NCBI GenBank assembly: GCA_022592445.1
Contig: JABYQR010000436.1
Coordinates: 1-34,302 of the forward strand
Source: Cytidiella melzeri
Lineage: Eukaryota; Basidiomycota; Agaricomycetes; Polyporales; Irpicaceae
Length of the DNA: 34,302 nt
Direction: 5' to 3'
Shown: positions 9,578 through 20,166 of the stretch, one piece after another
Numbering within the stretch: position 1 is the stretch's first letter
Layout: each line of letters begins with the position of its first letter
Program-made: the position numbers and the translations under genes
Notes under the pieces: model-generated
The model's database searches: none
What the model was told of the DNA's origin: nothing
The model's input: only the letters and a program-made list of their open reading frames with translations

Positions 9578-10198
9578 TGTGGATTGATTGACTTTTTTCT
9601 ATGCAGTACAGACAAGACCTTTTATATACCTAAGCCCCTCTCCTAAAACTTTCCTTCTTTGTCCTAAACCCAAACGTGAGGGCGAGAAAACACTGTGGCA
9701 GAGTACTTCCGTCCACGGAGGCAAACTGACCAGCAAATCGACGCCCGGACACAGTGTTGGTTGAGGTGGAGAAACGGCGCGCGCACTTTGCTGAAGGGGC
9801 GCCACCTGTTGCGAGCAGGTGATGAGGCGCCATCCAAGAGTCGCACAGCGTGGCATGATAGGAGCCTTCATGAAACGTGGACCGCGAGTCAATTTTCTTC
9901 TATCGTTGGTCCGGCCCGCGTCCGAAACACTTGGTGGCTGGCCGGCCCATGCTCCAATGCGAAGAGGGCGTGTCTGCGGGTTAGAGTCCAGTGCAAATTC
10001 TCGGCCTCGGATGTTTCCGGCAGGTTGCTGCCCCTTGACAAGTCCTCGAATCCTTGGTGGACTCCTCGTGACCTCGGTGTACCTCTCGTGCCCGCGGCGC
10101 TGGGAAAGTGGAGAGATTTGCTGCTCAGGAGGATGCGGGCCGCGCAAATGGCTGGCTGCTGCCGTGTCTCCGCGCCGAGCTGTTTTCTGGGCGTATCA
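9578..10198 (-). repeat. Probable LTR of a retrotransposon (minus strand)
   Basis: On the minus strand the block would begin TGATACGCCC at 10198 and end in CAATCCACA at about 9578, giving TG...CA ends. A clear TATA box (GGTATATAAAAGG on the minus strand, at 9618-9630) lies about 45 bases before the end, as in an LTR core promoter. A purine run, GTTGGGGGGAGAA, sits directly upstream at 10199-10211, as a polypurine tract would before a 3' LTR. The block is GC-rich, unlike its neighbours. The sequence does not match the LTR at 11353-11831, so it belongs to a different element. The TATA-to-end distance is short and the 9578 end is not certain. Confidence 0.5.
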
Positions 10199-10211
10199 TT
10201 CTCCCCCCAAC
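10199..10211 (-). other. Candidate polypurine tract
   Basis: GTTGGGGGGAGAA on the minus strand, immediately before TGATACG. This is the expected position of a plus-strand primer before a 3' LTR. It could be chance. Confidence 0.4.
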
Positions 10212-10284
10212 TAAAATCCGAACTGTCCCTGGTTCTTGCATGGCAAATGAAACCGTGGGAGCTCTGACCACGAGGGTCCTTGCT

Positions 10285-10477
10285 CTATTGTGACAGCTTA
10301 CTGATGAACGTGGTTGTGGCTCCTGAATCTACCAGAGCTTCGACCTGCACTTTCTTTCCATATACCCAAATTGTAACTGGTAGAAAGAATGAATTTTTTG
10401 AACGCACCACATCTTTGACAGTATCTACGGTACAAAGGTCGAGGGTATCTGGCCTAAGCACTCATGTTTGCAGGGAG
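10285..10477 (-). pseudogene. Ty3/gypsy aspartic protease fragment
   Basis: The minus-strand frame reads VYGKKVQVEALVDSGATTTF, the strand-loop with the catalytic Asp-Ser-Gly triad of retropepsins, with the following T-T-F also typical. It ends at TAG (10285-10287) about six residues later, so the flap and second half are missing. It follows the gag frame at 10478-11062 after a stop. The rest of pol (RT, RNase H, integrase) is absent; what follows is a GC-rich block belonging to another element. Confidence 0.75.
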
Positions 10478-11282
10478 TCACATGATGCTTTGGAAAAAAT
10501 CCTTGCCCTTGGACGGCTTTTTCCCTTTACCCTTGTTAGGGGACAGGTGAGGAGTTGAAGGTTCATCATCTTCTGTTGGAACCTCCTCGATATGAGCTGC
10601 CAATTCTAGGCACGCGGTATTTACGTTTTTAGTCTTAGACGACAAGGCCTTAGGGGCTTTGGTCTCACTGTCCGTCCCAGAGTCCTCGGCATCTGCTGCC
10701 TGAATCTTCTTCGGCACCAAAGACTTTCCATCCTTCTTTCCTTCCTTCTTCTTTTCATTGGGCTTCTTCTTAAGGCTGTTGAGGTTACATTTGTCTGTGT
10801 TATGTCCTTTGGACTTGTGAATGTGACAGAACGTTTCCGACTTTTCAGTCGAGTTCACCTCCTTGCCTTTGCCCTTGTTCCGCTTCTCATTCTTCTTCTT
10901 CTTCTTGTCCGCAGCGTCCACCTCCATAGGAGTGGACGTATCCTTTTCTTTCGCAAAGATCTGGCCCTGCGCTTTCTCCGGATATACCTTCTTGTAGATG
11001 TCAAGCAGAGACCATCGCGACAACAATATGTTGCCTGGCTGTAGCAACGTTCCCGTGGACAAGCCACAAAGAGATGTTGTTCAGCCACTCATTGAGCTTG
11101 ACCTTGCCGTCAGTGCCGTTGAACTCCGGAGGTTTGCCAATCTTGGGCTGGCCCGAGGATCCTCCTTGTTCTTGAGACAAGGGAAGCTGGTTGATTTGAT
11201 TCACCACATTGGTGATTGTGGTTTTGACCATATCTAGGTCATTGTACATCCGCTGGACTTGCGTGTCTGCAGCGGATTGCAA
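10478..11282 (-). pseudogene. Ty3/gypsy gag, frameshifted
   Basis: Two overlapping minus-strand frames make up the gene. The first (11282-11001) contains KIGKPPEFNGTDGKVKLNEW, the usual start of the gypsy capsid-like region (P-x-x-F-x-G ... W). The second (11062-10478) is strongly basic (Lys-rich) and carries FCHIHKSKGHNTDKC, a C-x2-H-x5-H-x4-C zinc-knuckle variant. The frame changes near 11050, about the end of the W-L-x-x-I helix. Together they give about 260 residues, short for gag. The protease fragment follows downstream. No BLAST was possible; the assignment rests on these motifs and the order gag-protease. Confidence 0.75.
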
Positions 11283-11352
11283 AGACAGGTCTTGAGCGAC
11301 CTTATCGACGTATTGCTAGAGGTTATCCTCCAGCAATGACAACTGGTTGTTC

Positions 11353-11831
11353 TGTAACAGTAAGGTTACTACTCACCAGATAAGTTGTTAAACCTGAAGG
11401 GATAGAGTGAGATAGAGTGTGAATGGTGTGGTGAGCAAAGTACTGTGAGGTATTGAGTAGTCCCTTATCAACAGAGTGGATAAGACTGAGGGGATATGCC
11501 CTCAGGAGTCCCTCTATATATACATGAAGGGGAGGACCCCAGGTACTACCCTAAGACCCCTAATACCTACATGAGTAAGCAAAGTAATCTACCTTACTAA
11601 GCATGCCCTATGCCCTAGTGGTGCCACTTCAATAATCCACCAATAGCACCCATGAGCTGACCCCATGACCCAGTCCCAGGGCTAGATTTGTTCTAGCTTG
11701 TTCTAAGACAAGGCTAGACTTTTCCAGAAGGCTCTAAGAACTATGACATCATCGAATGGAATGTTCTATACTATGACATCATAGTTCCAGCATGTTCCAC
11801 AAGGTTCCAGAGAGTTCTATCATGTGATACA
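11353..11831 (-). repeat. LTR of the gypsy element (5' LTR)
   Basis: On the minus strand the block would start TGTATCA (11831) and end TGTTACA (11353), so it has TG...CA ends with a short imperfect inverted repeat. A TATA box (TATATATA, 11515-11522) is followed by about 160 bases to the end, a normal R-U5 length. The gag frame starts about 70 bases beyond the end. The far boundary may lie further out, because short GCGCATCA- and AATAAGCGCC-type repeats continue to about 11965 and such words can belong to U3. Confidence 0.6.
11515..11522 (-). promoter_or_regulatory. TATA box of the gypsy LTR
   Basis: TATATATA within CTCTATATATACATG, upstream (minus strand) of the presumed transcript start of the gypsy element. 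Confidence 0.45.
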
Positions 11832-11844
11832 CAGATAAGGAAAA

Positions 11845-11965
11845 CAGCGCATCAGCGCATCAGAGACAGGAGGCGCATCAGCACATCAATTGATAGGTCC
11901 TGAGAATAAGCGCCAGAATAAGCACCTGATAAGTGCTGCATAAGCGCCTGAATAGACACCGGATA
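11845..11965. repeat. Short direct repeats next to the gypsy LTR
   Basis: GCGCATCA occurs three times with a GCACATCA variant (11847-11890). Then AATAAGCGCC, AATAAGCACC, ATAAGTGC, ATAAGCGCC and GATAAGC follow in quick succession (about 11905-11967). The clustering suggests a protein-binding array or slippage products in a U3 region. Confidence 0.55.
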
Positions 11966-11969
11966 AGCA

Positions 11970-13310
11970 TCGAATTTAAGTATTCCCAATAATACCGTTG
12001 CCTGGTAAGGCAAGTCTTGTAGAAACATTGAAAATCTGTGACAGATGGGTCAGTACGTGGGCATGCAAAAGTACCCGCAGATTGCCCTTACATTGACAAG
12101 GCAATACACCCTGAAGGTTGGTAGGGTCAGAGGGGAAGAATGATGATTTCAAGTTCAAATGGTTGACACACACACAAACGCTGCTCTGAGTGTACTGTCA
12201 ACACAAATGCATGGGAGTGTTGTAGCCATAAGAGCGGTTTGTTCGTGGAGAGCCTTTGGGAAATAGGGTATGAAGGATAGATGCTTTGCAGCTTGGACTT
12301 GTACCTTTTCTTTGTTTCGACTGCAGCTGCTGCAATACAAGATGATCCAATGTGTGGCCACCCATCTCTACTCTCCACCATGTTCAATGCATAGCACCTT
12401 CTCCTTTGTCTCAAATAACATGGTTTCTTCACCAATTTATTGCATATGTATCCAAAATTAATTGAACAAAGCCACTAGACGTTAGGAACAGTACATGTAT
12501 ATACAGAGGGCCAGACACCCCTGTGTCCACTACAGATCTGGCTACAATGAGAGATCTATCAAATATTAATACAAACGGACTTCATAATCGTATTCTAAAC
12601 ACTTGAAAACCCTATATAGCCAAAAAAAAACTAAGTGAATCGAAGGGGAAGCCATGGAATCATGCTATACAGCGCTCATCGTTGTAGACAGCAAGTGCGG
12701 GAGCGGGGACGTTGCCGGAGATAATCCGCGCGTGATTGATGGGAGATGATGGGGAGCGCGAGGGCGGGAGCACAATGGCCAGGGACCAATAGTCTTAGAT
12801 ATTTGAGTTAATTCTTGAAGAGTTTATCGAAAGGTGAGAGAAAAGCCCATATCCCCCACCGGTTGTTTTTTTATTATCTAAGTTTATAAAGGTCCGTGCG
12901 TAACGTAGTTACATGTGAGACCATAATCCGAAACCATGAAGCAGCTGCCAGCGCCCGCCCCGATTGTGGGTTGTTTTATACAGTCCTCGGATGAGTGGCG
13001 TGGACCGGACAGCGAGGCAGTGGTGTTCAGGCACCGCCCAAGTGTCACAACCTATACTTGGCAGAGACAGAAATGGAGACATAGACCCCCGGCCCTGTGA
13101 TGGCCTGCGGCTACGAGTGCCCGCTGCAACTGCTACTTTCTGACGGTTTTTTCAGGACGGGTGAATGTGGTATGTCCTAGGCCTGATGACTTAGCCCCGT
13201 CTAAGCGCGTTGTTGCTACTACGCAGAAAGAGAAAATAACCCCCCCCCCTCCGTTAAGAAACAAACAAACCATTTACCAACGTGCCAGGTCATGGCACAT
13301 AAAAGCCCTT
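11970..13310. other. Unassigned stretch
   Basis: No gene recognised. Minus-strand frames at 11976-12435 have no known motif. The part up to about 12630 is AT-rich and low in structure; 12640-13150 is more GC-rich. An A run lies at about 12624 and a C run at about 13241. No RNA gene seen. Confidence 0.4.
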
Positions 13311-14264
13311 TCACTCACTGAGATGAAGGGTTCCTTCGCCAGATGCAGGGTAGAGAACACCCCAACCTGCATCCGTGGGTTCCCCCCTGGCCAAACGTCC
13401 TGCCTGACTGGGGTTCACCCGCCAACACGTAGATTCCGACAACGAGGGGTCGACCTTGCCACCTTCCTCATGATGACCATAGCATCTCGAATTGGAATCA
13501 CGATTTGCCACAGGAAGGCGAAACTCATCCTCTCCGAAATCCAGCGCATCCGCTGGCCTTCCATTAGCAAGGTATTGCCGCTCCCTCTGCGGCCCCCACC
13601 AACTGGAGTATGGAGATTTGAACTCCAGGTCGTCTGTTAGATTTTTGAAAAACCATTTGACGAACTTTGCCCGGTCCTCCTCTGACCTAGCATTGGCCTC
13701 AGCTTCCGCCTTGGCATGGTGATCATCCGCTGCAATATGTTTCTCCTTTGGCTTCTTCACCTTCAATATTGGGTCACGCCTCTGCTCCTCAGAAGCCTCC
13801 CCTTTGTGTATGAGCGTCCTTATAGTCCACTCATGGCCTGATCTCCACACCTCACGCATAAACTGCCGGTGGGATTTGGGGCTGTAATCAATTGGTTTCC
13901 ACTTGGTATGGGCACCAAACACGGTTTGTTTAAGTATTGTCTCAACCCACACTCGTGTTACCGCGTAGGAGTTGAAACAATTTGCAGACAAATCTGAGGT
14001 TCTCGTTTCCACCAGATTAGCCCATTCAAAAGTCCCTGCCATGGGATTCATGATCAGGAACACAAGGAGTTCGTTTTGTCCAAACAACTGTGTGCAGTTT
14101 TGGAAATCTGCAGAATCCATACCCGCAAGAGCCGCTAATTCCTCTTGGTTGTATGGGTCAGGTGGTCTCCAAGCACGGTACCACAAAAGGCACTCTTCCA
14201 GCGGTCCCCCACCGGTTAGGGGCGGTTTCGGAGGTACGCAACTCTCACCAACGTCGCGTTGGCA
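13311..14264 (-). CDS. Hypothetical protein exon, about 318 codons open
   Basis: The frame is open from just after a stop at 14265-14267 to a stop at 13311. There is no ATG before the Met in LAALAGMDSADF, so this is probably an internal or 3' exon, or a relic, rather than a complete gene. The peptide looks protein-like: Trp-rich start (LLWYRAWRPPDPYNQEE), a hydrophobic patch (NELLVFLIMNPMAG), a Lys/Glu/Ala-rich helix (residues about 160-200) and WFFKNLTDDLEF. The last 70 residues are poorer in structure and may be intron read-through. I do not recognise a family. Length and composition make chance unlikely but not excluded. Confidence 0.45.
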   Translation of the reverse strand, partial: CQRDVGESCVPPKPPLTGGGPLEECLLWYRAWRPPDPYNQEELAALAGMDSADFQNCTQLFGQNELLVFLIMNPMAGTFEWANLVETRTSDLSANCFNSYAVTRVWVETILKQTVFGAHTKWKPIDYSPKSHRQFMREVWRSGHEWTIRTLIHKGEASEEQRRDPILKVKKPKEKHIAADDHHAKAEAEANARSEEDRAKFVKWFFKNLTDDLEFKSPYSSWWGPQRERQYLANGRPADALDFGEDEFRLPVANRDSNSRCYGHHEEGGKVDPSLSESTCWRVNPSQAGRLARGEPTDAGWGVLYPASGEGTLHLSE

Positions 14265-14424
14265 TCAGCAGTGTCACTTGTCACGTGAAGAATGTTTGAA
14301 AGCCGCGTGTTACCATAAAGGGATGAAAAATTGCTGCCACTGGCGGCAATCGTAATAGTGATACTATTAGTTTGTAATATATAGAGTGGCAATGGCGGTG
14401 CTTGTCGTGATTACTAGTTGTTGT

Positions 14425-14470
14425 ACCAGTAGTAGTAGTCGTTGTCGTTGTCGTTGTCATTGTTGTTATC
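14425..14470. repeat. Microsatellite (AGT)n/(CGTTGT)n
   Basis: AGTAGTAGTAGT followed by repeated CGTTGT and then TGTTGT, with few interruptions. Confidence 0.75.
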
Positions 14471-14471
14471 A

Positions 14472-15840
14472 AATGTGGTAGTCTTGGCTGTGGTGATGCT
14501 TAAAGTTTCGTGATCATTGGTTGTCGTCGTGGTGAAGGTGCAGTTTTGGGTGCCCAGACGGGATTGAGCGCTTTGGACGCTCAGTCAGCTTTACAGATCT
14601 AGGTGGCGGGCAATTTCAAGAACAAATTCAATTTCACACAGTTTTTGTGTACTGTTCTCAACACTGCCAGCTGCAGTAACAGCCTACTAAGTCCCTTCAA
14701 GGGTGTCACGTCATAATGGCTCACAATATAATATATTACTACTGCAACTGCTTTACATTGAGCAATGGGACTTCATAACACTTAGTAATACTTTACATTG
14801 CTGGCCCCTCCCCTTTGCAAGGCAACGTAAACACCTGCCTTATATAGGTGACTCTGTAATGTCTGGCGCTCAATATGAATTTCCGCCGCGCAATATAAAG
14901 TATGATCTTTTTTTGATTATTTACCTGATGCTTGAACAACGAAGCCGCGACTCGGAGATGGCTTCTACTACTACAACTTGCAACAAATGCATCCGAGTTG
15001 CATGAGAACATCGAAGTTACAAAGGCCGCTGAAGTCTCGGCCGGGCTAAGCCAGAGTTCTATGCGTCAGTCACAGATAGTTCGGACTCGCTTTAACAAGT
15101 CAAGAATAGCAGTGCCACTATCAAAGATGCAGATGTACAGCTTGTTTGACGGGATGAAGGCAGCCCGCTCATTTTCTCGTCGCTACTAGTAGCCAGGCTA
15201 GCTGTTTGAATACACTCTCACAAGGCACAATCATTGGTCTCTACTGCACAGTCCGAAGCAGATATTGTACTGCTCAAGAAGATGATCATATGCATACAAA
15301 TACAGGAAAACAGTAAGTCCCAGATAAAAGTCACCAAAGCGTCTACGTAGCAACACATTTCCGCTGGACAGGTGCTAAACAGTCGAGATACACTGCCGCA
15401 TCAGATACTGTGAAAGTATCATGGTTGGCCATTCGAACGGACTTCATACAATCTCATGCTTTCCCATCGAATCCGACGCGCTGACCTTCTGCTCGTCCAC
15501 CGGCTGTCCATTGCCACACGACTGTCATAGTTGAGATTATCAATCTTATTCTAATAGGATGCTAGTGCCGCTTACCCATGTCTCGCTTGTCGTGATCGCC
15601 TCCCGAAAAACGTGAATGGCTGTCTAAGGCCCAAACAATCTCATGAGTAAAGGCCACGTTCCAGCTTGCTCGTATGTACGTACCCCAGGTCTGGACGTCG
15701 CGGGAGCTTGATTGTGCAGCTGTGAGAGCTCCAAAGAATAACCTTGAGTTGAGGATGCCCCGCGTACGATGCCTTGTCGAGCATTTAACCTGGGGTTTCA
15801 CTGTCAGCATAAGGATGTTTGGCACGCGGCATAGTCTAGC
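14472..15840. other. Unassigned stretch downstream of the membrane-protein gene
   Basis: Short frames only. A plus-strand frame at 14932-15189 and a minus-strand frame at 15562-15825 carry no recognisable motif. The latter lies just past the stop of the membrane-protein gene and may be its former 3' end. No RNA gene seen. Confidence 0.4.
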
Positions 15841-17508
15841 CTACACTGCGAGCATTGAGTTTGCGTATACTGATACAAGAATGAGACATATGTCAGTGAT
15901 AAATGTGATATCTAGCAACTCACATTTAGCAATAATCTGCATGCAGCCTCCGTAGGTGATTGTACCGTCTGACACATTGAACTGAAGAGATGTAAATACA
16001 GGCAACCATTGAGCTGTGTTCTTCGTACCGTGACAAGTATGATGACTGAGGTCAATCTAGACAAGACAATCACCGGATCGGCTCACGTACGCAACCAAAT
16101 CACTCACAATGTGAGACCGCCGGCGCTGAGCGAGTAGTACATGAGCTTGAGTACTATGTTCTTGGTGTTCCTAAATGACACATGATCTGCGGTTAGCCTC
16201 TGACCGTGTCGTGCCGTGAAGGATTTGTAATACTCACCTACTTTGCGCTGACATGCGAGTTTGGTACAGGAATACCGAGAGCGCGATCGTGATCAACGAA
16301 TCCACCACAACGTTGAGGGAGAAAGCGATATTGACGTATATCTTCAAGTCAAACACATAGTAAGTGTCGTGCCAACACTCGATGTTTGATACTGACGATA
16401 CCTTGTAGTGCTTCGTAGCAAATATGGCTTCCCATGTCTCCCCCGTGCCGCTGTATTCGGATGTGAAGTCAACATCACGTTATAGCAAATAGGGTTAATT
16501 GACTGAAAATCGGACCACATACGTGAATGCATTGGATCCTAGTCATAGCGTACAAATAGTCAATTTGATTTTCCCTTTGGTGGTCCCGTTCTTACTTACT
16601 GTATCCAAAGGCTACATTAAGCCATCACGTTAGCGTTAGTCAAGTATTCGTGCTCGTCTATTACTGACCGAGACGAGTGAGAACTGCAGAAATCTGTTGC
16701 ACTGCCCCCTTAGCAATAAACCACTCGAACAGAGGTGAGAATTACCAGAAACGCTACAATCGGGACGCTTTGCCGTACTAGGAGACATAATGAGGTCAGC
16801 TTCCTCGACGAGCCTTTTATCCGCGAATTGAGAATACTTACTGTGCCAAATTCTCCAGATATAATACCTGCGAAAACGTCGTTGAGTTCTACTTCCATTG
16901 CTATTGAGAGACCAAAGTCGGAAACTCACGACTGAACGAGCCCGCTAATCGTAAGCTTGTGTAATGCGTGAGCCTCACTATTGCAAGCAACAACATGACT
17001 CTCTTACCACAAAATAAATTGAAGCCTTTGAGAGATTGCGAGCAGCCACGGTTCAGATATAAACACTGTACACGAAAGTAAGAATGCAACAAACCGCCGT
17101 ACTCCTTGACACGATATTCAGCAGTGATCCAGCTAGCAGCTCGGATTACTTACCACACCGTCCTCAACAGCTTATCCGGGCTGCCGTTGTCGACGATCAG
17201 TAAAGTATACATGGGGTGAATGCAGATGGCCACATGAGCGGTTTCCAGCACGCTGCAATGATGTGTAATGTCATAATTATAGGGATGTTGCGTAACACTT
17301 ACCATATGAGAAAGACAAGGAGCTTGAGGCCATGGCCGTCTTTGTACGTAGTCCAGTAATAGAATGCTTGCGCACAGAATATGCCGTACAGTCTATTGAC
17401 CAATCAGAGCCGAAGTGAAAAGAGAAGCAAAATATCGACTCACATGACTGCAAGGTAAACCAGGACGAAATATGGTCCCAGGAAAGTCTCAAGAGTCGGA
17501 CTGGCCAT
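15841..17508 (-). CDS. DUF6534-type multi-pass membrane protein, possibly decayed
   Basis: Starts at ATG 17506-17508. Exon 1 (17508-17444) and exon 2 (17392-17303) join to TLETFLGPYFVLVYLAV and ILYGIFCAQAFYYWTTYKDG, the first helices of this basidiomycete family. Exon 3 (17252-17154) gives LETAHVAICIHPMYTLL. Further exon pieces give LTISGLVQS and YYIWRIWH, matching the family's V-Q-x-F-Y-x-x-R-I-W block. Then come NIAFSLNVVVDSLITIALSV (the V-V-x-D-x-L-I-A helix), MYYSLSAGGLTLLTSVIILV and finally KLYANSMLAV, the C-terminal K-x-Y-x-N-S-x-L-A signature. Introns are 45-65 bases with GT...AG ends. The TAG at 15841-15843 comes exactly where the family continues L-N-x-R, so the tail is missing. I could not join the exons cleanly at about 17100-16960 and 16800-16500. 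Function of the family is unknown; a membrane receptor-like role is often guessed. Confidence 0.7.
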
Positions 17509-17759
17509 GTTGAAGTGTTACAGTAGGAGGGACTGAGAGACACAGATGGGTAGAAACGTATTTAACATGTTCAGTGAATCACCCATTGATACCGGACACA
17601 CAACAAGAGAACCGGAAGACCGGTTTTGCGAGCATAGAGTTCATCAAATAAACTCGTTCTGTTGATAATTGGTGGTCAGTGCACGCGAACATTCAGCAAT
17701 CAGCTATGTGCCGAAGGATGAGTGTACAGTGAATGGAAAGGCACTCGCCATTTTCTGCC
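17509..17759. other. Promoter-side spacer of the DUF6534-type gene
   Basis: Upstream of the ATG at 17508 the minus strand is pyrimidine-rich (CTGTGTCTCTCAGTCCCTCC), as is common near fungal transcript starts. No certain TATA box. Confidence 0.35.
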
Positions 17760-18560
17760 ATGTCGTTCACACCTTCGAATCAACGTGACAGCCTCTGCAT
17801 GATTTCATCACTTTCTACCATGGCGAATAGCCAAGAGCAAACGCGAGTGAAACCATGCGCTATAGCCTGCTGAACGAAATAAGTAAGCCCTGGATATGCT
17901 GTTGCTGCGTTTTTCAACCATCGCGTGCTGAATAATACAGCACAGGTAGCCAGCGGACCTTGAACAAAGATCCCTCGAATGGTGCATTCAACTGCAGACA
18001 TATCAGCTCCGCAGTCAGTCGATTGAAACTCAACAGATGCTAAGCTCAGGCCGATATCTTACGTGTCGAGACAAGTGCTGTTCTGGCACTATGTGCCCAC
18101 GTTCCTGAGAGTCAAGGAAGACCCCGTCCGCACGTGCCATACTTCCGTGCTCGTCTGTCGGTACTTGCAATCCGTAACTTGTTGATACGGACAAAGGGTG
18201 GCGATTGAAACGACCGTTCTGTGAATATGCGTGCGTGGATATCTAAGCTGTCAATCACCATGAGATGAAATCTCTTACCAGTGTTGCCTGCAAGATCATG
18301 GCAGCCGGCTGAGCTGCCACGCTCCTCGTTGCATTTGAGACGGAATTGGCCCGTCAGCGCTCGCCGTCTCTTTGTGGGAGCGCAGCGCTATTCCTTTCGA
18401 CTGTCGACTGGGAATTCGTCTGGAAGAGAAGCTGTTCGAATTCTTTGTCAGATATATCGATCTAGTTCTCCTTGTCACAGCTGACATACAAGGCTACTCA
18501 CCGTCTCACATGTACATAAGATCCCGGCAGCTCTGGAAGTGCCACGAACGAGGGGAAATG
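17760..18560 (-). repeat. Copy B of a diverged tandem duplication, possible gene relic
   Basis: On the minus strand this stretch follows the same order as 18610-19330. Shared landmarks: a block near 18300-18335 reading AACGAGGAGCGTGGCAGCTC (partner AACGAGGAAAGCTGCAGCTG), then GACTGCGGAGCT, then GTCCGCTGGCTACCTGTG, then TTCGTTCAGCAGG near the end. The copies differ at many positions. Coding frames are broken and I recognise no family. Confidence 0.5.
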
Positions 18561-18609
18561 AAACCAGGGAACTCGCCATCTCCTGCTACGTCATTCTCCC
18601 TCGCGAGTA

Positions 18610-19330
18610 GTACCTAGGCTTGTGATAGCCATCTACTCTGTCCCGTCGTGTTTGACCGTCTATCAAACACCAGAACCGCCATAACTCGCTGAACAGTATA
18701 GCTTTTCCTCAAAGCAGCCACCACAGGTTGTACGCGCTGAACAAAGCTAACATGAGGAGCCAGTGGACTGCCGCGAACATGAGTCCCTTGGGAAAACGTC
18801 AGAGTTTTTGAGACACGAGCTTCGCAGTCAGATGGCTCACGACGACGATGCCTGCCTTTGCCACTTTCCCACGTGCCAAGAAGAGCCCTCCTGACGGCGC
18901 TCACAAGAAGCGAGCAAAGACCGCTTAAGCTTTCCGCCAAGGGTGGGCGATTGTGTGGCCATTGGCTTGTGAGTACATGTGAGTGCTGGCATCCCGTGTG
19001 TTGTTGAACTATGCACAGAGGGCGGTGATTAAATGATGTACCGGTGAAGGTACTCCTATTACAGAATATACTGGGAAACATGTGAGCTGGTCGGTTGTCA
19101 TAGAAAAAATCAATTACCGATGATACATATGAGATCGCTGCAGCGGGCTCAGCTGCAGCTTTCCTCGTTTGATTAGGAACGAAGAGATGGTATAACAAGA
19201 TTCCATTAAGCGTCTTGTACTGTCCACCTTACTCGCGGGCGAAGTGATTTGAAGTTGGCGATAAACGAAAGCTTGCAGTACTGCCAGACGGTTCCTGAAG
19301 TGCTCACGGCGTAACGCTAGCACATTCTTG
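18610..19330 (-). repeat. Copy A of a diverged tandem duplication, possible gene relic
   Basis: Partner of 17760-18560. Landmarks: AACGAGGAAAGCTGCAGCTG (19152-19171, minus), GACTGCGAAGCTC (about 18828), GTCCACTGGCTCCTCATG (about 18758) and ACTGTTCAGCGAG (about 18690). A minus-strand frame of 194 codons (19198-18614) crosses it but shows no motif, and the other copy does not keep it. Confidence 0.5.
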
Positions 19331-19794
19331 ACAGTCGAGCGGGTCTACATCACTCTACCGTCAGCTATCAAAGGTTCGAATTAGCACACTTCGACAATTT
19401 CAACTGACAGCAGGTGATCCACCACAATTAGGGGACGTGACAGGCTAACAATCTCCATCGCGACGCCTAGTTCAAAGTGTTTTCTTCGCGCATTTTTCTT
19501 GATAGCGTCCAGTGACGAGGGACTGACTCGAGCCCAGATGCTCTAGGTTTTCTTGGACAACCAAGTCGGAGGTTACCATGCAGAGGGCAGATCACTGAAG
19601 CTCAAATTGAAGAGATACCTTGAGCACGAGTGAGATCTGTTGTGTGCAGAGTCCAAGTCGAAGTGGTGCTGACCAGAGAACATGGGTGGCAGATTGAAAT
19701 TAAGCCACAGATATGTAGATTGGGTCCAGCCTACGTTTTAGGTACAGTAGATGAACTGCAAAAGTCGGGCTTGCTGGCGGCTTAGTAATTTACA
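19331..19794. other. Unassigned spacer
   Basis: No gene, RNA gene or repeat recognised between the tandem relics and the left inverted repeat that flanks the transporter gene. Confidence 0.4.
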
Positions 19795-19819
19795 AGCGCC
19801 AGGGAGTGGTCTGGGGTCC
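19795..19819 (+). repeat. Left arm of a 25-base inverted repeat around the MFS gene
   Basis: AGCGCCA followed by GGGAGTGGTCTGGGGTCC. The reverse complement occurs at 23014-23038 with one mismatch (19801 against 23032). The outer flanks show no clear target duplication. Confidence 0.85.
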
Positions 19820-20166
19820 GGCGGCCACTTTACCTACAAACTCATCGTGGGTAATCAATCTATCAAGCAGCTTTTCCTTACACTTGCTGGCTAGCCATGC
19901 GCTTGAAACCCTCACATATGAGGCCGGTACAAATTGCTCACTGGCATTGCTAAGCATTCGTCTGACAGTGGTGCGACATCTGCTCGACAACAATTCTACA
20001 ATATTAATCCACCAACCAATGATAAATGTACAGTGTTTGGGCTACATACATATCTACTATTACAACCCTCCATTTTTCGCCACCACTGGAGACGGCATAG
20101 TGACCATCCGTCCTGGGAAAGTCAAATACATATCATAAAAGAGCCATGGCCTCGGAGACGCATAGA

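Noticed and set aside
9599..10267. Long open frames on both strands in the GC-rich block
   Set aside because: They overlap on opposite strands, have no motif, and are explained by low stop frequency in GC-rich DNA; the block reads better as an LTR.
17053..17055. Apparent in-frame TGA in the third helix of the DUF6534-type gene
   Set aside because: A different splice path reaches LTISGLVQS and YYIWRIWH, which match the family better, so the TGA is probably in an intron.
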